A stretch of DNA of 64,000 nucleotides from CBDCNH01 sp965219015 (lineage in GTDB: Bacteria > Pseudomonadota > Alphaproteobacteria > Rhodobacterales > Rhodobacteraceae): assembly GCA_965219015.1 (NCBI GenBank), contig CBDCNH010000011.1, positions 1-64,000 on the forward strand, written 5' to 3'. Within the stretch, counting starts at the first letter, position 1; every line of letters starts with the position of its first letter. This document shows, piece after piece, positions 56,122-64,000 of the stretch. A program made the position numbers and the translations under genes. A model generated the notes under the pieces. That model had not been told where the DNA came from and ran no database searches. It was given only the letters and a program-made list of their open reading frames with translations.

Positions 56122-57333
56122 TCAGCCGAGCGCCGCCTGCAGGCTCTCGTCCACCTTGTCGAGAAATCCCGTGGTCGTGAGCCATTTCTGCTCGGGGCCG
56201 ACCAGCAGGGCGAGATCCTTCGTCATGTGGCCCGCCTCCACCGTCGCCACCGTCACCCGGTCGAGCGTCTCGGCGAAGCGCTGGAGGGCCGCGTTGTCGT
56301 CGAGCTTGGCGCGGTGCTTCAGCCCGCCCGTCCAGGCGTAGATCGACGCGATCGAGTTGGTCGAGGTCGCCTGCCCCTTCTGATGCTGGCGGAAGTGCCG
56401 CGTCACCGTGCCGTGCGCGGCCTCCGCCTCGACCACCTTGCCGTCCGGCGTCATCAGCACGCTCGTCATCAGCCCGAGCGACCCGAAGCCCTGCGCCACG
56501 GTGTCGGACTGCACGTCGCCGTCGTAGTTCTTGCAGGCCCAGACGTAGCCGCCCGACCATTTCAGGGCCGAGGCCACCATGTCGTCGATGAGCCGGTGCT
56601 CGTAGGTGATCTTCTTCTTCGCGAAGGCTTCGGCGAACTCGGCCTCGAAGACCTCCTGGAAGAGATCCTTGAAGCGCCCGTCGTAGGCCTTTAGGATCGT
56701 GTTCTTGGTCGAGAGGTACACCGGCCAGCCGAGGTTCAGCCCGTAGTTCAACGACGCCCGCGCGAAGTCGCGGATGCTGTCGTCGAGGTTGTACATCGCC
56801 ATCGTCACGCCCGATCCCGGCGCCTGAAAGACCTCGTGCTCGATGGTCTCGCCGTCGTCGCCGACGAACTTTATGGTGAGCCGGCCCTTGCCCGGGAAGC
56901 GGAAGTCGGTCGCGCGGTACTGGTCGCCGAAGGCGTGCCGGCCGACGACGATGGGCTTCGTCCACCCCGGCACGAGCCGCGGGACGTTGCGGCAGATGAT
57001 CGGCTGGCGGAAGATCACGCCGCCGAGGATGTTGCGGATCGTGCCGTTCGGCGAGCGCCACATCTTCTTCAGCCCGAACTCCTCGACCCGCGCCTCGTCG
57101 GGCGTGATCGTCGCGCATTTGACGCCGACGCCGTGCTTGGCGATGGCGTGCGCGGCATCGACCGTCACCTGGTCGTCGGTCGCGTCGCGGTGCTCCATGC
57201 CGAGGTCGTAGTACTCGAGGTCGAGGTCGAGGTAGGGCAGGATCAGCTTGCGCCGGATCGCCTCCCAGATGATGCGGGTCATCTCGTCGCCATCGAGCTC
57301 GACGACGGGGTTCGCGACCTTGATCTTGTCCAT
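56122..57333 (-). CDS. icd: Isocitrate dehydrogenase (NADP+)
   Basis: The enzyme makes 2-oxoglutarate in the TCA cycle. The 403-residue protein belongs to the eukaryote-like homodimeric type: MDKIKVANPVVELDGDEMTR, SPNGTIRNILGGVIFRQPI (substrate loop), STKNTILKAYDGRFKDLFQE, and TNSIASIYAWTGGLKHRAKL. It is complete. The 2-oxoglutarate it makes is the signal sensed by PII at the other end of the window, a metabolic link only. Confidence 0.97.
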   Translation of the reverse strand: MDKIKVANPVVELDGDEMTRIIWEAIRRKLILPYLDLDLEYYDLGMEHRDATDDQVTVDAAHAIAKHGVGVKCATITPDEARVEEFGLKKMWRSPNGTIRNILGGVIFRQPIICRNVPRLVPGWTKPIVVGRHAFGDQYRATDFRFPGKGRLTIKFVGDDGETIEHEVFQAPGSGVTMAMYNLDDSIRDFARASLNYGLNLGWPVYLSTKNTILKAYDGRFKDLFQEVFEAEFAEAFAKKKITYEHRLIDDMVASALKWSGGYVWACKNYDGDVQSDTVAQGFGSLGLMTSVLMTPDGKVVEAEAAHGTVTRHFRQHQKGQATSTNSIASIYAWTGGLKHRAKLDDNAALQRFAETLDRVTVATVEAGHMTKDLALLVGPEQKWLTTTGFLDKVDESLQAALG

Positions 57334-57454
57334 GACGCCTTCCGGGAAGCTGCAATCCTGCGCGGTCTAGCCCATTGACCGCCCTCGGGAAAGCCCTGGG
57401 ACACCGGGAACCGACATCCGCGCGGGCCGTTGTGGCGCAAACGAAAGGCGCCAC

Positions 57455-57613
57455 GTGGACCTGCTCCGCATCCTCATCGCGATCTTCATCCCGCCGCTCG
57501 GGGTGTTCCTGCAGGTCGGGCTCGGCAAGCAGTTCTGGATCAACATCCTGTTGACGCTCTGCGGCTACATCCCCGGCATCGTCCATGCCGTGTGGGTCAT
57601 CGCCCGGACGTGA
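57455..57613 (+). CDS. Pmp3/YqaE-family small membrane protein
   Basis: The 52-residue product begins at GTG 57455: MDLLRILIAIFIPPLGVFLQ, then VGLGKQFWINILLTLCGYIP and GIVHAVWVI. It has two helices with the IFIPPLGVF signature of Pmp3, small proteins linked to membrane potential and stress. AAAGG lies upstream. Its stop overlaps the DUF4112 start by four bases. Confidence 0.85.
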   Translation: MDLLRILIAIFIPPLGVFLQVGLGKQFWINILLTLCGYIPGIVHAVWVIART

Positions 57614-58011
57614 CGGACGTCGAGCGCGAACTCGCCCGTCTCGAGCACCTCGCGCGGCTGCTCGATTCGCGCTTCAGCATCCTCGGCATCCGCTTCGGCT
57701 TCGACGCGCTGCTCGGGCTGGTGCCAGGGGTGGGCGACACGGCGGCGCTGGCACCGTCGCTGTGGATGATCTGGCGCGGGCACCGCATGGGCCTGCCGCG
57801 CCGTCACCTGATCCGCATGGCGCTCAACACCGGGCTCGATTACGGACTGGGGATCGTACCCCTTATCGGCGACGTGTTCGACGTGGCGTTCAAGGCCAAC
57901 CTCCGCAACGCGGCGATCCTGAGGACGCATCTGCAGGGCTTGCCGCAGGTCACGGAGGCCCTGCCGCGCGCGACGGGTCGCGATGCGGGCGTGCGGCCCT
58001 ACGAGGGATAG
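57610..58011 (+). CDS. DUF4112 protein
   Basis: The 133-residue protein has the DUF4112 pattern: RLEHLARLLDSRFSILGIRF, then GFDALLGLVPGVGDTAALAP, LIRMALNTGLDYGLGIVPLI and GDVFDVAFKANLRNAAILRT. Two hydrophobic stretches suggest membrane association. The GTG overlaps the Pmp3 stop (GTGA). Its 3' end overlaps the convergent RidA gene by 13 bp. Confidence 0.9.
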   Translation: MTDVERELARLEHLARLLDSRFSILGIRFGFDALLGLVPGVGDTAALAPSLWMIWRGHRMGLPRRHLIRMALNTGLDYGLGIVPLIGDVFDVAFKANLRNAAILRTHLQGLPQVTEALPRATGRDAGVRPYEG

Positions 58012-58382
58012 ATCGCCGTGGCCTCGATGGACAGCAGGAGGCCCATCGGCAGGCTGACGATCGGCGTCGACCGGGTGGGCGGGTCGACCGGGAAGTACGC
58101 CGCGAAGAGATCGTTCAGCGCCGCACGTTCGGTCGCATCGCCGAGCCACGTGACGACCTTGACCACGTCCGCCATCGAGACGCCCGAGCATTCGAGGCAC
58201 GTCTTCAGGTTCTCGAAGGCCTGTCGTGCCTGGGTTGCGAAATCGTCCCCGGCCGTCGCACCGGTCTCGGGCACGATCCCGGCCTGGCCCGACACGAAGA
58301 GGAAATCGCCCGCCCGGACGGCCGTCGAATAGGCGCCGTAGGGCGCGGGCATCTTGGGGTGGCGGACGATCTGCTTCTGCAC
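57999..58382 (-). CDS. RidA family protein
   Basis: The 127-residue protein resembles the enamine/imine deaminase RidA and its relatives: APYGAYSTAVRAGDFLFVSG, QARQAFENLKTCLECSGVSM, ADVVKVVTWLGD, FPVDPPTRSTPIVSLPMG. The position of the usual catalytic Arg reads RSTPI with Arg present, and the final LSIEATAIYP matches the family end. I chose the GTG at 58382, with AAGGA 8 bases upstream. ATGs at 58391 and 58406 are alternatives. Confidence 0.9.
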   Translation of the reverse strand: MQKQIVRHPKMPAPYGAYSTAVRAGDFLFVSGQAGIVPETGATAGDDFATQARQAFENLKTCLECSGVSMADVVKVVTWLGDATERAALNDLFAAYFPVDPPTRSTPIVSLPMGLLLSIEATAIYPS

Positions 58383-58488
58383 GGGCCACATCCTTCGCCA
58401 CGCCATCCGCCCTGACGATAGGCCGGTCGTGGCGGCGTGTCACCGCTTTCGGGACGGACGGGGCCGCGCCGCGCCTGCGTCGCGAGGC

Positions 58489-59142
58489 TCAGCGCGAGGA
58501 TTCGCCGAGGCGGCGCTTCACGTACGTCGTCACGCTGTCGATCATCGTCTCCATGTGCGGCTCCTCGAAGAAGTGCCCCGCCCCCTCGACGACCTGATGG
58601 GTGACGGTGATGCCCTTCTGCTCGTGGAGCTTAGCGACCAGGCCCACGGTGTCCTTCGGCGGCGCGAACCGGTCCGCGGAGCCGTTGATGACGAGCCCCG
58701 ACGAGGGGCAGGGGGCGAGGAACGAGAAGTCGTAGAGGTTCGCGGGCGGCGAGACCGAGATGAACCCGGTGATCTCGGGCCGCCGCATCAGGAGCTGCAT
58801 CCCGATCCAGGCGCCGAACGAGAACCCCGCGACCCAGCAGTGCTTCGAGTTCTGGTTCATCGACTGCAGGTAGTCGAGCGCCGAGGCCGCGTCCGAGAGC
58901 TCGCCGATGCCCTGGTCGTACTCGCCCTGGCTGCGCCCCACGCCGCGGAAATTGAACCGCAGCACGGTGAAGCCCATGTTGTAGAAGGCGTAGTGCAGGT
59001 TGTAGACGATCTTGTTGTTCATCGTGCCGCCGAACTGCGGATGCGGGTGCAGCACGATGGCGATCGGCGCGTCCTTTTCCTTTTGCGGGTGGTAGCGGCC
59101 CTCGAGCCGGCCTTCCGGTCCGGGAAAGATCACTTCCGGCAT
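58489..59142 (-). CDS. Alpha/beta hydrolase (YpfH/serine-esterase-like)
   Basis: The 217-residue protein reads VIFPGPEGRLEGRYHPQ, then IAIVLHPHPQFGGTMNNKIV (oxyanion region), NFRGVGRSQGEYDQGIGE, GFSFGAWIGMQLL (nucleophile Ser in GFSFG), NGSADRFAPPKDT (Asp) and EGAGHFFEEPH (His). It is a cytoplasmic hydrolase of the group found near alphaproteobacterial isc genes. The substrate is unknown. It is divergent from iscR. Confidence 0.92.
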   Translation of the reverse strand: MPEVIFPGPEGRLEGRYHPQKEKDAPIAIVLHPHPQFGGTMNNKIVYNLHYAFYNMGFTVLRFNFRGVGRSQGEYDQGIGELSDAASALDYLQSMNQNSKHCWVAGFSFGAWIGMQLLMRRPEITGFISVSPPANLYDFSFLAPCPSSGLVINGSADRFAPPKDTVGLVAKLHEQKGITVTHQVVEGAGHFFEEPHMETMIDSVTTYVKRRLGESSR

Positions 59143-59175
59143 AGAGCTGCTTTCCTCGAACTCCCGGCGGCATTC

Positions 59176-59211
59176 TTGACGGAATCGCTCGGGGAACCTA
59201 GAACGGTTCTA
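59176..59211 (+). promoter_or_regulatory. Promoter and operator candidate of iscR
   Basis: TTGACG (59176-59181) and TAGAAC (59199-59204) are 17 bases apart. The -10 is the left half of the perfect palindrome TAGAAC-G-GTTCTA (59199-59211), placed about 80 bases before iscR. The overlap suggests an Rrf2-type autoregulatory operator. Confidence 0.6.
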
Positions 59212-59289
59212 AAGCCGCGGGCTGCGGCGGATTGGTCACGACGTAAGGGTGCGTGTCGCCCGCGTCAACGGGGCGCGGGAGCGGCGGCG

Positions 59290-59781
59290 ATGAAGCTATC
59301 GACCAAGGGCCGCTACGCGATGGTGGCGCTCGCCGACCTGGCGCTGGCGCCGCCGGGGGTGCTGGTGTCGCTGGCGGAAATCTCGAAGCGGCAGGACCTG
59401 TCGCTCCCCTATCTCGAGCAGCTCTTCGTCAAGCTGCGCCGCGCCGGCCTCGTGGAGTCGGTGCGGGGTCCGGGCGGCGGCTACCGGCTCGGGCGCTCGG
59501 CCGACGCGATCCGCATCGCCGAGGTGCTCGAGGCGGTGGACGAGACGGTGAGCGCGATGCACGCGGGCGCCGGCGCCTCGGGCGGGAGCTCCGGGAGCCG
59601 CGCGCAGTCGATGACGAACCGGCTCTGGGAGAGCCTCTCGGCGCATGTCTACGTGTTCCTGCACCAGACGCGGCTCAGCGACGTGGCGGGCAACGCGCTG
59701 AGCCCATGCCCCGCGGTGCCGACGCTCTTCACCGTCGTCGACGAGCCGGTCGGCGGCGAACCCGTGGGGATCGAGGTGTGA
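59290..59781 (+). CDS. iscR: Rrf2-family regulator IscR, atypical
   Basis: The 163-residue regulator starts MKLSTKGRYAMVALADLALA, has the winged helix LAEISKRQDLSLPYLEQLFV and the GPGGGYRLGR wing. The usual three Cys of IscR (near 92, 98 and 104) are missing: the loop reads SAMHAGAGASGGSSGSRAQS. The only Cys is in LSPCPAV near 140. The IscR of Rhodobacter sphaeroides also lacks the triad and binds Fe-S in a different way. It is first of the isc/suf operon and likely represses it when Fe-S supply is adequate. Confidence 0.9.
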   Translation: MKLSTKGRYAMVALADLALAPPGVLVSLAEISKRQDLSLPYLEQLFVKLRRAGLVESVRGPGGGYRLGRSADAIRIAEVLEAVDETVSAMHAGAGASGGSSGSRAQSMTNRLWESLSAHVYVFLHQTRLSDVAGNALSPCPAVPTLFTVVDEPVGGEPVGIEV

Positions 59782-60821
59782 GCCGCGCCTATCTCGACTG
59801 GAACGCGACCGCTCCGCTCCGCGCGGAGGCGCGCGCGGCGATGTGGGACGCATTGGAGGCGGTCGGCAACCCGTCCTCGGTCCATGCCGAGGGCCGCCGC
59901 GCGCGTGGCCTCGTCGAGCGGGCGCGGGAGGCGGTCGCGGCGGCGCTCGGTGCGGGCGACGCCGACGTGGTGTTCACCTCCGGCGCCACCGAAGCCGCGG
60001 CGCTGGCGCTGGCGGGACGCGGGCTCGCCTGCGCCCCCGTCGAGCACGAGGCGGTGCTCGCCTGGGCCGATCCGTCGCTCGGCGTGACGGCGCGCGGCGC
60101 GGTGATCGTCCCAGACCCCGCGCGGGCAACCTTGCAGATCGCCAACTCCGAGACCGGCGTGCTGCAGGCGGTGCCACAGGGGCTGGCGGTCATGGACCTC
60201 AGCCAGGGGTTCGGCAAGCTGCCGCTGTCGTTCACGGGCTTGGGCTGCGACATGGCGTTCGTCTCGGCGCACAAGATCGGCGGGCCGAAGGGGGTGGGCG
60301 CGCTGGTGCTCCGCCGCGGCACCGACCTCGCCGCACGCATCCGCGGCGGCGGGCAGGAAGCGGGGCGCCGGGCAGGCACGGAGAACGTGCCCGGCATCGC
60401 GGGCTTCGGCGCCGCGGCCACCGCGGCCGCGCGCGATGTCGCCGCCGGCGTCTGGGACGGGGTTGCGGAACTTGGAATTATTCTAGAACAAGCGGTGGAC
60501 GCCGCAGCGCGGGATACTATTTTAGTCGGGAATGACGCGGCGCGCTTGCCCAACACCTTTTGCCTCGTCACACCGGGGTGGACCGGCGAGCGGCAGGTGA
60601 TCGAGATGGATCTCGCGGGGTTCGCGGTCTCGGCGGGCTCGGCGTGCTCGTCGGGCAAGGTTCGGCGAAGCGCCGTGCTCGCGGCGATGGGGTTCGACGA
60701 CATCGCGGCCGCATCGGCGATCCGCGTGTCGCTCGGGCCGGAAACGACGGCGGCGGAGGTCACGGCCTTTGCCGACACATGGTGCGCGGCCGAACGCAGG
60801 TTCCGGCAGCGGGCCGCTTGA
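59778..60821 (+). CDS. iscS: Cysteine desulfurase, IscS-type
   Basis: The enzyme removes sulfur from cysteine for cluster assembly with PLP. The 347-residue protein has AYLDWNATAPLRAEARAAM, GNPSSVHAEGRRAR, VFTSGATEAAALA, the PLP Lys in SAHKIGGPKGVGAL, GGGQEAGRRAGTENVPGIAG, and the sulfur-carrying Cys in SAGSACSSGKVRR. The SACSSG loop puts it with the IscS/NifS group rather than SufS. It is shorter than IscS (~400). The GTG start overlaps the iscR stop. Confidence 0.93.
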   Translation: MSRAYLDWNATAPLRAEARAAMWDALEAVGNPSSVHAEGRRARGLVERAREAVAAALGAGDADVVFTSGATEAAALALAGRGLACAPVEHEAVLAWADPSLGVTARGAVIVPDPARATLQIANSETGVLQAVPQGLAVMDLSQGFGKLPLSFTGLGCDMAFVSAHKIGGPKGVGALVLRRGTDLAARIRGGGQEAGRRAGTENVPGIAGFGAAATAAARDVAAGVWDGVAELGIILEQAVDAAARDTILVGNDAARLPNTFCLVTPGWTGERQVIEMDLAGFAVSAGSACSSGKVRRSAVLAAMGFDDIAAASAIRVSLGPETTAAEVTAFADTWCAAERRFRQRAA

Positions 60822-60832
60822 AAGGACAGGAC

Positions 60833-62365
<1,533 letters not shown>

Positions 62366-62419
62366 GTTCGGCCCGGTGGCGTTCCCTGCCGCAACTCGCC
62401 CGGTCGACGGGGGTCGAGC

Positions 62420-62770
62420 ATGAGGCCATTGGCCTGGAGCTACGCGGCGCCCGTGGGCATGTTGCTGGCATCGAACGTGTTCATGACGTTCGCGTGGTAC
62501 GGGCACCTGAAGTACAAGGCGGTGGCGCTCTGGACCGTCGTGCTCGTGAGCTGGTGCATCGCGCTTTTCGAGTACTGCCTGGCGGTGCCGGCCAACCGGC
62601 TCGGGAGCGCCGTCTATTCGACGGCGCAGCTCAAGACGATGCAGGAGGTCATCACGTTGATCGTGTTCGTCGGATTCTCGACCCTCTATCTGAGGCAAGG
62701 CGTGTCGTGGACGACGCTGGGCGGGTTCGCATTGATTGCGGCGGGGGCCGCGCTGGTGTTCAAGGGATGA
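62420..62770 (+). CDS. DMT-family small membrane protein (DUF486)
   Basis: The 116-residue protein has four hydrophobic helices and the DUF486 pattern: MLLASNVFMTFAWYGHLKYK, ALFEYCLAVPANRLGS (AxFEYxxxVPANRxG) and LKTMQEVITLIVFVGFSTLY. Its role is unknown. It sits between sufB and sufC with short gaps (54 and 28 bp) on the same strand, so it is probably co-transcribed with the suf genes. Confidence 0.9.
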   Translation: MRPLAWSYAAPVGMLLASNVFMTFAWYGHLKYKAVALWTVVLVSWCIALFEYCLAVPANRLGSAVYSTAQLKTMQEVITLIVFVGFSTLYLRQGVSWTTLGGFALIAAGAALVFKG

Positions 62771-62798
62771 GGCGCCGGATGGCGCGCGGAAGGATCAG

Positions 62799-63541
<743 letters not shown>

Positions 63542-63545
<4 letters not shown>

Positions 63546-64000
63546 CGGCGCTGCGCGCGACCGACCGGCCGGTGGCTGCGTGGCTGCACGACGCGCGGAC
63601 CGCGGCGGCGGGGCGTGCAGGCCTGCCGACGCGGCGCGACGAGTACTGGCGCTTCACCGATCCCGCGCGCTTCGGCGTGTCCGAAGGTGCCGTCCCGGAC
63701 CGGACCCTGCTCGCAGCGGCGCTCGAAGGACTTGTGACCGGGCCGGCCGCCGGGCTCGGGATCGAGCGGCTGGCCGATGTCGGCGGGCGCGAGGACCACT
63801 GGGCGGCGGACCTTTACGGCCGGCTCGAGGCCGCGGCGCAGCGCCCGGTCGCACGGCCCTTCGCGGCCCGCAACACGGCCGAGGCGCAGGACGGGGCGGT
63901 GATCGAGGCCATGTCCGGGCGGCATGTGCTCGTCTTGCCAACGGGTTCGGGCGCGTTCCTCCATCATCTTGTGAGGGTCGGCCCGCAAGCTGAAGTGACG
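63542..64000 (+). CDS. sufD: SufD, N-terminal part, cut by the window
   Basis: The SufD partner of SufB and SufC starts at GTG 63542 (overlapping the sufC stop), and 153 residues are present. It reads AWLHDARTAAAGRAGLPTRR, then DEYWRFTDPARFGVSEG, the usual N-terminal motif 'EYWRFTDP'. The part VLVLPTGSGAFLHHLVRVGP is the family body start. The rest lies outside the window. Confidence 0.9.

Overview
This window looks like a chromosomal segment of a high-GC alphaproteobacterium, most likely of the order Rhodobacterales. The indicators are a Rhodobacter-type gene transfer agent (GTA) cluster with the RcGTA gene order, an iscR-iscS-sufB-sufC-sufD iron-sulfur operon whose IscR lacks the usual cysteine triad, a protein with a VPLPA-CTERM sorting tail, a GAAC-N7-GAAC SOS box upstream of recA, and a core gene order (glnA-glnB / nnr / tRNA-Leu / tig) typical of the group. 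No species can be named from the sequence alone.

Layout. 1-5.1 kb: nitrogen regulation (glnA, cut by the window edge and apparently frameshifted, and glnB), NAD(P)HX repair, tRNA-Leu(UAG), a small zinc-ribbon membrane protein and trigger factor. 5.1-6.1 kb: a gene-free stretch with two 182-bp tandem repeats that carry degenerate pieces of the 3' end of tig. 6.1-18 kb: an accessory region of regulators, redox enzymes and transporters in alternating orientation (MFS/LysR, GST, XapX, an alpha/beta hydrolase-ThDP enzyme-DUF427 operon, an MBL-fold protein, NmrA/AraC, SDR). It contains at least two gene remnants and looks acquired or rearranged. 18-20 kb: a DUF2231 membrane protein overlapping a PQQ-type sugar dehydrogenase. 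20-26.2 kb: ribosomal proteins rpsF-rpsR-rplI, then fatty acid synthesis (fabD-fabG-acpP-fabF) and mltG.

26.2-42.7 kb: a GTA cluster, g1 to g15 plus DUF2793 and a small GTA-neighbour gene. It covers terminase, portal, prohead protease, capsid, head-tail connectors, tail tube, tape measure, baseplate, peptidase and the large tip protein. Two features set it apart. A lone TRAP-transporter binding protein, in the opposite direction and with a strong convergent terminator hairpin, separates g2 from g3. Both g4 and the DUF2793 gene are broken by apparent one-base frameshifts in G-rich runs. There is no integrase, replication or lysis gene, as expected of a GTA rather than a prophage.

42.7-64 kb: housekeeping genes. 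These include a P-loop kinase, a FAD oxidoreductase, recA, alaE, alaS with a MOSC gene, a dienelactone-hydrolase-like protein, typA, and an arsR-SRPBCC-DUF1801 operon preceded by an 18-bp-arm palindrome. They continue with an MscS channel, a YitT membrane protein, a VPLPA-CTERM protein, icd, a Pmp3/DUF4112 pair, a RidA-family protein, an alpha/beta hydrolase and the isc/suf operon, which runs off the window in sufD.

I found no confidently new defence or CRISPR system. The most distinctive items are the interrupted GTA cluster, the gene-tail-derived duplications after tig and after GTA g14, the arsR palindrome that traps the start codon, and the three frameshifts at homopolymers. The frameshifts should be checked against reads before any biology is built on them.
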